From contig CAWGMT010000012.1 of assembly GCA_963823675.1 (NCBI GenBank), positions 248,001-312,000 of the forward strand: 64,000 nt of DNA. The letters run 5' to 3'. The translations under genes and the position numbers were made by a program. Position 1 is the stretch's first letter. The number at the start of each line of letters is the position of its first letter. This DNA is from CAWGMT01 sp963823675 (lineage in GTDB: Bacteria > Planctomycetota > Planctomycetia > Isosphaerales > Isosphaeraceae). This document shows, in pieces, positions 17,092-25,591 of this stretch. The notes under the pieces were generated by a model. The model was not told the DNA's origin. It saw only the letters and a program-made list of their open reading frames with translations, and did no database searches.

Positions 17092-17754
17092 ATGCAAAGA
17101 ATGAAACGTGGAGTGGATCTGTTCGTGTTCCTCGGCCTCGCGTGCGCACAGGCTGCCGCCCAGGACATCCCCGAGCAGGCGCGGAAGCAGATTGCGCACA
17201 ACCTGCAAGGCCCCTTCCTGGTGATCCGCGATGCCGTGCAGGAGGAACTGAAGCTGACCGCCGAGCAGAAGGATAAGGTGGAGGAACAGCTCCGGGAACA
17301 GCTTCCGGACCTCATGCAGTTCTTCCAATCGCTCGATGGCGTGAAAGGTGAGGAGCGCGAGAAAAAGCTTCACGCCTTCCGGCAGAAGGCGCAGGAGAAA
17401 CTGACCTCGGTGCTGAAGGCGACGCTCAAGGAAGACCAGAGCAAGCGTCTCCACCAACTGGGGTTGCAACAGGAGGGGGCGTTCGCCCTGCTCCACGGTG
17501 GGCCGGAGATTGCGAAAGACCTGAAGATCACGGATGAGCAACGAAAGCAATTCATGGCGGTGGTCCAGGCCATGCAAAAGAAGATCGCACCCCTGATCAA
17601 AGAGGCCCAGTCGGGCGGCGATCCGCAGGAGATTCGGCCCAAGGCGATGAAGATTCGCAAGGAACACGAGGGCAAAATCGAGGCCCTCCTCACGGACGCC
17701 CAGAAGAAGCGGTGGAAGGAAATGCTCGGCAAGCCGTTGAACCTGGATGAGTGA
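17092..17754 (+). CDS. Spy/CpxP-like periplasmic LTXXQ protein (copy 1)
   Basis: 220 residues. ATG at 17092 follows GGAAAGAGAG. Signal peptide: MQRMKRGVDLFVFLGLACAQ with cleavage near AAAQ-DI. The mature chain is almost all charged amphipathic helix and holds two LTxxQ-type motifs: EELKLTAEQKDKVEEQL (about 48-64) and KDLKITDEQRKQFMAVV (about 144-160), plus ALLTDAQKKRWKEMLGKPL at the end. This is the planctomycete variant of the Spy/CpxP/ZraP fold: small helical cradles that act as periplasmic chaperones or envelope-stress sensors. First gene of the set downstream of candidate operator 2; a close paralogue ends the same set. Confidence 0.8.
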   Translation: MQRMKRGVDLFVFLGLACAQAAAQDIPEQARKQIAHNLQGPFLVIRDAVQEELKLTAEQKDKVEEQLREQLPDLMQFFQSLDGVKGEEREKKLHAFRQKAQEKLTSVLKATLKEDQSKRLHQLGLQQEGAFALLHGGPEIAKDLKITDEQRKQFMAVVQAMQKKIAPLIKEAQSGGDPQEIRPKAMKIRKEHEGKIEALLTDAQKKRWKEMLGKPLNLDE

Positions 17755-17842
17755 CGAGATCCCCGCCGGGGTGAGTTCAACACTTGCCCCGGCCTGCCAC
17801 TCCGTGTCTGGCACGAAGCTTTCTGACTCGATGGAGAAACCG

Positions 17843-19294
17843 ATGTCCCGTGACCAAGCACCATCGGAAAACCGCTTTCTGACCCGCCGGGAGTTACTCT
17901 GCCGCGGCAGTATGGGCATGGGTGCGCTGGCGCTCTCAGCCATGGCGGGCGATGCGTTCGGGGACACAACGCGCTCGGCCGGGAACTTAGACTCCCCCCT
18001 CGCGCCCAAGCAACCACACTTTGCCGCCAAGGCCAAACGCGTGATTCACCTGTTCCTGAACGGCGGCCCGTCCCACGTCGATACCTTCGACCACAAACCG
18101 GCCCTCGACAAATACCACGGCCAGGAACTCCCCAGGAGCATGCACCTGGTCACCGAACGCCGGACCGGTACCGTTCTCAGGTCGCCCTTCAAGTTTCAGC
18201 GGTACGGTGAAAGCGGGATTGAAGTCAGTGAGATTTTTTCCCACATCGGGGAGTGCATCGACGAAATCGCGTTGATCCGTTCCATGCAGGCGGACGTGCC
18301 CAACCATGTCCCTTCGATCCTGCTCATGAACTGCGGAGACGCGCGGTTGATCCGGCCCAGTCTCGGGTCCTGGGTGACCTATGGTCTGGGCAGTGAGAAC
18401 CAAAACCTCCCGGGGTTTGTCGCATTGCGTCCCGGCGGTTATCCAGGGAACGGGGGCGCCCAAAACTGGCGGGCGGGGTTTTTGCCGGGCGCTCACCAAG
18501 GAACCTATATCGATACCCGGTTTACGGACATCGAACGACTGCTTGAGAATACCACCAACCGGCGTGTTTCGAGCGTGGACCAAGGCCGGCAACTCGAACT
18601 CTTGCGGGAACTCAATGAACGTCACCGCAAGGAGCGCGACAAGAACGCGCAGATCGAGGCCCGCATCCAGTCCTTTGAGCTGGGCTCGCGCATGCAACTG
18701 GAAGCAGCGGAGGCGTTCGACATCAGTCGGGAACCCGAGTCGATCCGCCGAATGTACGGGCCAGGCACCGAGGCCAGGACAATCCTGATCGCGCGCCGAC
18801 TGGTGGAGCGTGGAGTCCGCTTCGTGCAGGCCTGGATCGGCAGCGATTGGGACCACCACCAGAACCTGGAACAAGGCCACCGCAGTATGGCCAGGCAATG
18901 CGATCAGGCGATCGGCGCCTTACTGAAGGACCTCAAACAGCGGGGCATGCTCGACGACACCCTGGTCATTTGGGGAGGGGAGTTCGGCCGCACCCCGACC
19001 GTGGAATTGCCCATGGGCCTCCCGAACAACTTGAGGGGCAACGGCCGCGACCATAACCATCACGGTTTCACAATGTGGCTGGCAGGCGGCGGCGTCAAGG
19101 GCGGGCATGTGCACGGCGCCACGGATGAATTCGGCTTCCGGGCGGTCGAGCAGAAGGTCCATGTACACGACCTGCACGCCACGATTCTGCACCTGCTCGG
19201 TTTTGATCACACCAGGCTGACCTACCGCCATGCCAGCCGGGATTTTCGCCTCACCGACGTGTACGGTGAAGTGGTGCACGAACTGATCGCATGA
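17843..19294 (+). CDS. DUF1501 secreted protein (Tat-exported, sulfatase-like fold)
   Basis: 483 residues from the ATG at 17843 (GGAG, six-base spacer). Twin-arginine signal: FLTRRELLCRGSMGMGALAL then SAMAG. The body has the DUF1501 hallmarks: LFLNGGPSHVDTFDHKPAL, IALIRSMQADVPNH, GSWVTYGLGSENQNLPGFVA, VIWGGEFGRTPTVE, NHHGFTMWLAGGGVKGGHVH, GATDEFGFRAVEQKVHVHDL and HATILHLLGFDHTRLTYRH. DUF1501 shares the alkaline-phosphatase/sulfatase core with His and Asp ligands; its biochemical role is not established. It almost always pairs with a PSCyt/DUF1549/DUF1553 protein, here 48 bp downstream. Confidence 0.95.
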   Translation: MSRDQAPSENRFLTRRELLCRGSMGMGALALSAMAGDAFGDTTRSAGNLDSPLAPKQPHFAAKAKRVIHLFLNGGPSHVDTFDHKPALDKYHGQELPRSMHLVTERRTGTVLRSPFKFQRYGESGIEVSEIFSHIGECIDEIALIRSMQADVPNHVPSILLMNCGDARLIRPSLGSWVTYGLGSENQNLPGFVALRPGGYPGNGGAQNWRAGFLPGAHQGTYIDTRFTDIERLLENTTNRRVSSVDQGRQLELLRELNERHRKERDKNAQIEARIQSFELGSRMQLEAAEAFDISREPESIRRMYGPGTEARTILIARRLVERGVRFVQAWIGSDWDHHQNLEQGHRSMARQCDQAIGALLKDLKQRGMLDDTLVIWGGEFGRTPTVELPMGLPNNLRGNGRDHNHHGFTMWLAGGGVKGGHVHGATDEFGFRAVEQKVHVHDLHATILHLLGFDHTRLTYRHASRDFRLTDVYGEVVHELIA

Positions 19295-19342
19295 CGTCCC
19301 GACGAGGGACGCGCGCGACCCCGTGGACATTCCGAGTTAAGG

Positions 19343-22180
19343 ATGAATCCTGTGCGAAGATCCTTCCTGAGCAAAGCGAGCTGGCTGTTGGTGGCGCTGG
19401 GGTTGGTTGCCGGTACGACTCGCACGGTCCGCGCCGCTCCTCTTGACGGTAGCGATGCCAAGGGCGTTGAGTTCTTCGAAAGTAAGATCCGCCCGCTACT
19501 GGCGAACACGTGTTATCAGTGCCACAGCCGGCAAAGCAAGAAGGTAAAGGGAGGACTGCTGGTTGACAGCCAGGAGGGGCTGCTCAAAGGAGGCGATTCC
19601 GGCCCAGTTTTTGTGACCGGCGATCCCGACAAAAGTCTCCTGATCAAGGCCGTGCGCTACAAGGACGAAGACCTGCGCATGCCGCCGGACGGCAAAAAGC
19701 TGACCGGGGCCCAGGTAGCCGATCTCGAAGCCTGGGTGAAGATGGGAACGCCTCTGCCCGGGGCGGGCGTCCAGGAAGACAAGATCCAGGCGAGGGCGCG
19801 CACGCATTGGGCCTTACAACCGGTGAAGCGGCCCGCAATTCCAACGGTCAAGAACCAACGCTGGGTGCAATCACCGGTTGATGCGTTTATCCTGGCCAAA
19901 ATTGAACCTGCGGGAATGCAACCGGCTCATCCGGCGGACATGCGAACGCTGATCCGGCGGACCACTTATGACTTGATCGGTTTGCCGCCGACACCCGAGG
20001 AAGTCGCGGCATTCATGGCGGACGAGTCCCGGGACGCGTTCGCAAAAGTCGTGGATCGTCTGCTCGCCTCGCGGCATTACGGCGAGCGCTGGGGCCGTCA
20101 TTGGCTGGACGTGGCCCGATACGGCAGTACCGACAGTCCCTATGCCTTCACTTATCGCGATTACGTGATTCGTGCGTTCAATGACGATCTGCCTTACGAT
20201 GAATTCCTGCTTCAACAACTTGCCGCGGATCAGCTTGACCTTGGCAAGAACAAACAAGCGTTGGCCGGTCTTGGGTTCCTGACCTGCGGCCGCCAGTTCG
20301 AGAACAACATCCACGACACGCTCGATGACCGCATTGACGCGGTTTCGCGGGGGATGATGGCGCTGACCGTGAGCTGCGCTCGCTGCCACGACCACAAGTA
20401 CGATCCGATACCCACGCGCGATTACTACGCGCTCCACGGTGTCTTCGCCAGCTCCGTCGAGCCTGAGGAGTTGCCCGTCCTGGGCATTGCCCCCGATCCG
20501 AAAGCGTACGCGGGGTATTTGTCGAAACGCAAGCCACTCCAGGCCAAGTGGGATAACTTCATCCGCGAGCAAGAGGCTCTGGTGCTCAAGCAGCACCGCC
20601 AGTTGACAGCTCAGTACCTGCTCCTGAGCCGGGAACCGACCAAACTGGCCGAGCTCGACGGCGAGGCATTCGGGTTGAGTGACCGAAAAATACTGCGGAC
20701 CGGCTCCGTGCGTTGGCTGAAGGCCCTGGAAAAACTGGACGCGGAATCCGATCCGATTTTCGCTCCCTGGTTCGCCTTTGCAGCGCTGCCGACCGCACAA
20801 TTCGCCGAGCGGGCTCAGGTATTGTCGGCCAGAATCGCGGCCAATTCCCTGGCCCGTCCCCTGAACTCTCTGGTGGTCCGGGCTTTTGCCGGCGAACCAC
20901 CGAGCACTTTGAAGGATGTGGCGGAGCGCTACGGCAAACTGTTCGAGGATGTGGAGAAACGATCGCTGGAGAGGCGGCAAAGCGATGCCGAAAGCCGGAC
21001 ACTGCCCGAAAGCGAGCAGGAAGCGCTACGCCAAGTGTTCCACGGCGAGGACAGCCCCGGTAACTTGCCGGCCGAATTGATCCGGACTCTCTATAACGTA
21101 CCGGCGCTCATGCGGATAGGACCGCTCCGTGGAGAAATAACGCGCCTTGACGCCAGCCATCCCGGCGCTCCGCAGCGAGCCATGGCGCTCGTCGACAGTC
21201 CGCAGCCGAAGAACAGCCGAGTCTTCATTCGTGGGAACCCGAATCGATTGGGTGAGGAGGCTCCCCGCCGGTTTCTTGCGATCCTGTCGGGGGACAAACG
21301 GCAGCCGTTCAGCCATGGCAGCGGCCGACTTGAGCTGGCCAGAGCCATCGCCAGCCGGGAGAATCCCCTCACGGCCCGGGTGATAGTTAACCGCCTCTGG
21401 CTCCATCATTTTGGCGCCGGTCTGGTGGCCACTCCCGACGATTTTGGGTTGCGCTCCGATCCACCGAGCCATCCCGAATTGCTGGACTACCTCGCTTGGC
21501 GGTTTATGCAAGACGGGTGGTCGCTGAAGAAACTACACCGCTTGATGATGCTTTCCAGCGTCTACCAACAAAAGAGCGACGACAACCTTCGCCATGAGAA
21601 GTTGGACCCGGACAACCGGCTGCTGGCGAAAATGAACCGCCGCCGACTCGACTTCGAATCAATGCGGGATACGCTTCTGTTTGTCGCGGGCAATCTTGAC
21701 CATTCCTTCGAGGGTCGTCCGGTAGATCTGCTCAAACGTGGGACAGCGAGCCGGCAACCCTACTCCAATCGCCGCACGGTATATGGAGTCATCGATCGGA
21801 ATGACTTGCTTTCTTTGTTCCGGATCTTCGATTTTGCCAACCCGGATATTACCACGGCCCAGCGTGACGCCACCACCGTGCCACAACAATCGCTTTTCTT
21901 TCTGAACAGCCCCTTCGTCATGGAACAAGCCAGCAGAATGGTTGACAGGCCCCAATTCAAACGGCTCGATGACGAGACGAAGCGGGTTTGCTACCTCTAT
22001 CAACTTGTCTATCAACGCGATCCAAGGGCGGACGAAATCCAACTGGGGCTTCGTTTCCTCCAGGCCAAGTCGGCTAGAGCGGACCTCAAAGAGCAGACCC
22101 ATGCGCAGCAGCCCCTGACTCCCTGGGAACGCTATGGCCAGGTTCTGTTGATGTCGAATGAATTGATGTTTGTGGATTGA
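19343..22180 (+). CDS. PSCyt1-DUF1549-DUF1553 planctomycete cytochrome-like secreted protein
   Basis: 945 residues, intact. N-terminal export signal (MNPVRRSFLSKASWLLVALG) with RR and cleavage near VRAAP. Domain order: PSCyt1 with a haem-type CYQCH (residues 53-57), SGPVFVTGDPDKSLLIKAV and MPP (distal Met); DUF1549/PSCyt2 (about 180-380) with RRTTYDLIGLPPTPEEV, HWLDVARYGST and CARCHDHKYDPIPTRDYYAL; DUF1553/PSD1 (about 650-920) with RENPLTARVIVNRLWLHHFG, HPELLDYLAWRFMQDGWSLK and FDFANPDITTAQRDATTVPQ. Two CxxCH motifs suggest c-type haem. Known: pairs with DUF1501, exact function unknown. Here it is sandwiched between two Spy-like genes. Confidence 0.95.
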   Translation: MNPVRRSFLSKASWLLVALGLVAGTTRTVRAAPLDGSDAKGVEFFESKIRPLLANTCYQCHSRQSKKVKGGLLVDSQEGLLKGGDSGPVFVTGDPDKSLLIKAVRYKDEDLRMPPDGKKLTGAQVADLEAWVKMGTPLPGAGVQEDKIQARARTHWALQPVKRPAIPTVKNQRWVQSPVDAFILAKIEPAGMQPAHPADMRTLIRRTTYDLIGLPPTPEEVAAFMADESRDAFAKVVDRLLASRHYGERWGRHWLDVARYGSTDSPYAFTYRDYVIRAFNDDLPYDEFLLQQLAADQLDLGKNKQALAGLGFLTCGRQFENNIHDTLDDRIDAVSRGMMALTVSCARCHDHKYDPIPTRDYYALHGVFASSVEPEELPVLGIAPDPKAYAGYLSKRKPLQAKWDNFIREQEALVLKQHRQLTAQYLLLSREPTKLAELDGEAFGLSDRKILRTGSVRWLKALEKLDAESDPIFAPWFAFAALPTAQFAERAQVLSARIAANSLARPLNSLVVRAFAGEPPSTLKDVAERYGKLFEDVEKRSLERRQSDAESRTLPESEQEALRQVFHGEDSPGNLPAELIRTLYNVPALMRIGPLRGEITRLDASHPGAPQRAMALVDSPQPKNSRVFIRGNPNRLGEEAPRRFLAILSGDKRQPFSHGSGRLELARAIASRENPLTARVIVNRLWLHHFGAGLVATPDDFGLRSDPPSHPELLDYLAWRFMQDGWSLKKLHRLMMLSSVYQQKSDDNLRHEKLDPDNRLLAKMNRRRLDFESMRDTLLFVAGNLDHSFEGRPVDLLKRGTASRQPYSNRRTVYGVIDRNDLLSLFRIFDFANPDITTAQRDATTVPQQSLFFLNSPFVMEQASRMVDRPQFKRLDDETKRVCYLYQLVYQRDPRADEIQLGLRFLQAKSARADLKEQTHAQQPLTPWERYGQVLLMSNELMFVD

Positions 22181-22207
22181 CCGACCCTCGCGAAAAGAGA
22201 GAGAGCG

Positions 22208-22865
22208 ATGCAGAGAGTGACAACAAGTGCGGCAGTATTGGTGTTCGTCAGCCTCGCGTGCGCAGGCTGCCGCCCAAGAAATCTCCGAGGAGGCGCTCAA
22301 AAAGCTGCGGCACGACATCGGCGGCTCCTTCCTGGTATCCCGCGACAAAGTACAGGACGAGCTGAAGCTGACCGACGAGCAGAAAGAAAAGCTGGAGCAA
22401 CACCTCCGGGAACTGCTTCCGGACGTCGTGCGGTTTTTCGAGAACATCCACGACCTGAAGCCGGAGGAGCGAAAGAAAGAACTCCAAGCATACCGCCCGA
22501 AGGCGCGGCAGAAGCTGGCGGCGTTGCTCAAGGAAACCCTGAGCGAAGACCAGCGCAAGCGCCTTCGCCAGCTCGATCTGCAACGGGAGGGGCTGCGGAA
22601 CGGCGAGATTTGGAAAGACCTGCAAGTCACAGACAAGCAACGGAAGCAATTCATGCCGATGATGCAGCAGGCGCAGAAAGAGAGCCAGATGCTGATGGAA
22701 GAGCTTCACCAGAGCGGCAAACTCAAGGAGATTCAGCCCAAGGTGATCAAGGTCCGCGACGACCTCGAAGCCAAGTTGGAGGCCCTGCTCACCGATGCCC
22801 AGAAAAAGCAGTGGCGGGAAATGATTGGCAAGCCGATGAACATGGCCGACTTGTTCGATTTGTAG
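22208..22865 (+). pseudogene. Spy/CpxP-like LTXXQ protein (copy 2), 2-nt deletion in signal peptide
   Basis: Paralogue of the protein at 17092. ATG at 22208 opens MQRVTTSAAVLVFVSLACA, then the frame fails. In copy 1 the DNA is GCGTGCGCACAGGCTGCC; here it is GCGTGCGCAGGCTGCC, two bases shorter in a CA repeat. Correcting this joins the signal peptide to AQAAAQEISEEALKKLRHDI and a mature chain with EELKLTDEQKEKLEQHLRE-like (QDELKLTDEQKEKLEQHL), KDLQVTDKQRKQFMPMM and LLTDAQKKQWREMIGKPM, all matching copy 1. The stop at 22863 ends the four-gene set, 27 bp after the DUF1549/DUF1553 stop. Either true mutation of a dinucleotide repeat or a sequencing slip. Confidence 0.8.
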
Positions 22866-22908
22866 GGCCGGTGGCACAGGAAAATGAACAACGAGTGGAG
22901 TACAGCGC

Positions 22909-23878
22909 ATGGACCGGCATGTCCTTTTTGGGTTCACCAATGTCGATCAAACGGCCGATCCGAATTACTTCATTCGTTTCCTGGGCACCACCAGTTCCCA
23001 TGAATCGTCCCAGGGCTGCAAGCGCCGCTCCTTTTCTCTGCTTGAGATCAAGTCCGGGCAGCACATTTTGGAGCTAGGCGGCGGCACCGGCGACGATGCC
23101 CGCGCACTCGCGGTTATGGTCGGTCCCCAGGGCCGCGTCGACTGCGTCGATAACAGCCAGGCCATGGTCGATGAAGCCCGGAAACGTGTCGCTGGTTCGG
23201 GATTGCCCGTCTTTTTGCAAGTCGGCGACGCGCATCATTTGTCCTTCGCCGACAACGCCTTCGACGCCAGCCGCTCCGATCGGATGTTCATGCACCTCGA
23301 AGACCCCTCGCAGTCACTGCGGGAAATGGTCCGCGTTACCAGGCCCGGCGGCTTGGTTCTGGTCTACGAAGTCGATTATCGCGCGGTGCGCTTCATTCGG
23401 GTTCATGCCAAGGACCACGGCATGGACCCCGATCGCCTCGGCATCATGGGAGGGAGCTCCGGCGGCTTCCTCGCTCTGTCCATCGGCACCGCCGGCAAGC
23501 CCGGCGACCAGGCCGCAAACGACCCGGTCGATCAAGCTTCCAGCCGGGTGCAGGCGGTGGCGTGCTTCAACCCGGCGTGCGATCTGGTCAACTACGGTAA
23601 GGTCGGGCGCAGCATTGTCGAGTTCATCCGGTCAAGCCTGGTGCGCAAGCGTTCGGCGTACAGGAGAAGCCGAAAGAGGAGCAGATCATTCGCTCAACTG
23701 CCGCATCGAATCGCTGCGTTGGTTAGCCAGCCGACGTGCGCAGTTCGGACTACAGCTTTGCAAGGGCCAGGTGATCCTAACCGGTTCGCCCATGAAATTG
23801 TATCCGGTCGCCCCTGGCAGCCGCATCGTCGTCGAAGCGCCGCCCTTGGGAGCGACTTGCGTCGAGATTGATCCCTAG
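22909..23878 (+). pseudogene. Mosaic of methyltransferase, esterase and hydratase fragments
   Basis: One open frame from 22909 (GGAG nine bases upstream) changes identity midway. Residues 1-158 are a class I methyltransferase N-terminal half (HILELGGGTGDDARALA, VDCVDNSQAMVDEARKR, MFMHLEDPSQSLREMVRVTR, PGGLVLVYEVDYRAV). From about 23386 it becomes an alpha/beta hydrolase of the BD-FAE type (VHAKDHGMDPDRLGIMGGSS with the GGSSGG nucleophile elbow, SSRVQAVACFNPACDLVNYG). A break near 23622 shifts the hydrolase on to VKPGAQAFGVQEKPKEEQII. From about 23695 a third frame gives SLRWLASRRAQFGLQLCKGQ, VILTGSPMKLYPV and VVEAPPLGATCVEI, the C-terminus of a 2-keto-4-pentenoate hydratase (MhpD) family protein. 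None of the three parts is complete. Confidence 0.65.
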
Positions 23879-23903
23879 TTCCACAAATTACAGGAGTTCA
23901 ATA

Positions 23904-24224
23904 ATGGGGTACGATGGCGCATTGGTGTTGGAGTATCTGGCGCGGACGCACCAGACCTCGCTGCTTACCGACCGGGAGAAGCATCTGATCGGTCTTGCCG
24001 TGACCATGACGCGGGGCTGTCAGGTATGTACGGGGGGCCGCGTCGAAAAAGCACGAGCGGCAGGCATCGGGGACGATGTCCTGAATGCGTTAATTGATGC
24101 TGTTGCCTCCGTCAACGCCGGAGTTTCGGCGGCCACGGCGCGAGAAGGCTTCCGCCTTGCCGACGCGTGCGTGACCGAGCAGTGCGATGATCTCTGTTCG
24201 CCGGGTGGCACGACTGCGCGGTGA
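23904..24224 (+). CDS. AhpD-like / carboxymuconolactone decarboxylase family protein
   Basis: 106 residues. ATG at 23904 with AGGAG eight bases upstream. The AhpD-like core is MTRGCQVCTGGRVEKARAAG (about 45-64): a CxxC thiol pair in a helix followed by a region where families have a His proton relay; here the residues after CxxC are TGGR, a common planctomycete variant. Helices DREKHLIGLAVTM and VLNALIDAVASVNAGVSAAT complete the fold. Such proteins act as thiol reductants against peroxides or as decarboxylases on gamma-carboxymuconolactone; the CxxC favours the redox role. It lies just after the mosaic region and is intact. Confidence 0.82.
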   Translation: MGYDGALVLEYLARTHQTSLLTDREKHLIGLAVTMTRGCQVCTGGRVEKARAAGIGDDVLNALIDAVASVNAGVSAATAREGFRLADACVTEQCDDLCSPGGTTAR

Positions 24225-24265
24225 AAAGCGGCCTGATGAATATGGCACCGCATAGAAGTACCGAC

Positions 24266-24421
24266 GCGCTGTGGGAGCCAAGCTCGAACATTTTGCCTGG
24301 CGATTGGTCGGATGATCTGCCGAGCCAGACATTGCTCTCGAATCAGAAGCCGACCGGCACAAACTGGTTAGGGATCTGTGTCGGATTCGATCTCGGGGAA
24401 ACGGTCGCGGTGGCAATGCAT
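24266..24421. repeat. 156-bp duplicated segment, copy 2
   Basis: Same length as copy 1 at 4321-4476, about 89% identical, no gaps. Here no transposase relic is recognisable on the minus strand upstream, so the unit may move or be copied alone. Confidence 0.75.
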
Positions 24422-24509
24422 CTCTTGTTCAGTTCGCACTCTGGATACTCTGACCAGACCCTTGTAGCATGACTTGTTCTCAACGCGCTCCTGGCCGGAG
24501 ATTCGAAGC

Positions 24510-25591
24510 ATGTTGTTTGCGCTCGGACGACTGACTCTCGGTCTGACGCTCATCGCGGCGGCTTCCGGCATCCTCTTGCTGATGGACCTGCATCGGAGGG
24601 CCGGGGGGGCCAATCGCGTGCCCCAGGTCGCGATCTTTCAGCAGGCGTCCACTCCCGGACTGGACGAGGGCGTGCGCGGGATGATCGCGGGGCTCGCGGC
24701 GAAAGGCTATCGAGACGGCGAAACGGCCGCCATCACGAGGTACAACGCCGAAGGAGACGCGGCGACCGCCAATGCCATCGCACGCGAGATCACCGACGGG
24801 CAGTTCGACGTGGTGCTCACATCGAGCACCCCCTCGTTGCAGGCGGTCGCCAATGCCAACAAGGACGGCCGGACCATCCACGTATTCGGCATTGTCGCCG
24901 ATCCCTACATTGCTGGCGTGGGACTCAAGCGCGAGAACCCCCTTGACCATCCGCGCCACCTGGTTGGCTACGGCATGTTCCTGCCGATCGATCGCGCCTT
25001 CGAGCTGGGCGCAAGCTGTACCCGGGCCTGAAACGCGTCGGCGTCGGCTGGAACCCCGCCGAGGCCAACTCGCGCCGTTACACGACCGCGGCGCGCGAGG
25101 TGTGCCACAACCTTGGCATCGACCTTCTGGAAGCCCAGGTGGAGAATACCTCGGGGATTGTGGAGGCGTTCAATTCGATCATCGCACGTGATGCCGAGGC
25201 GATTTGGATGGGCGGCGACGTCACCGTTTCCGGTGCCGTGGATACGATCCTCAAGCTGGCCAAGCGCGCCCGCATTCCCGTATTCTCGATACTGCCGGGC
25301 GATCCCCAGCGTGGCACGCTCTTCGATATGGGCATCGACTACTTCGAGGCCGGCAAGCTGAGCGGCGAGCTGGCCGGAAGTATTCTGAGTGGGGAGGACC
25401 CGGCCACGATTGCCATCCGCGACATCGTAACATTGCTGCCGCGCCGATTGATCGTGAACCGGCGGGCTTTGATGGGCTTGCGCGACCCATGGCGCATCCC
25501 GCAAGACGTGGCGAGCAGGGCCACAACTTTGGTCGATGAGAGCGGCGTGCACGAGCAAACGCATGGAAATCAAGACACTGCCAGGCCGTGA
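24510..25591 (+). pseudogene. ABC transporter substrate-binding protein (PF04392 type), one frame break
   Basis: Start at 24510 (an alternative ATG at 24474 is in frame). N-terminal signal/anchor MLFALGRLTLGLTLIAAASG. The fold reads VPQVAIFQQASTPGLDEGVR, ETAAITRYNAEGDAATANAI, DVVLTSSTPSLQAVANANKD, HVFGIVADPYIAGVG; after a break near 25013 it continues KLYPGLKRVGVGWNPAEANS, SRRYTTAAREVCHNLGIDLL, IWMGGDVTVSGAVDTIL and GIDYFEAGKLSGELAGSIL. That is the TrpX/YtmJ-like periplasmic binding family (known members bind tryptophan, tyrosine or unknown ligands). One missing base in GGCGCAAGCTG explains the break. First gene of a four-gene uptake operon; its end overlaps the next gene by 29 bp. Confidence 0.85.
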
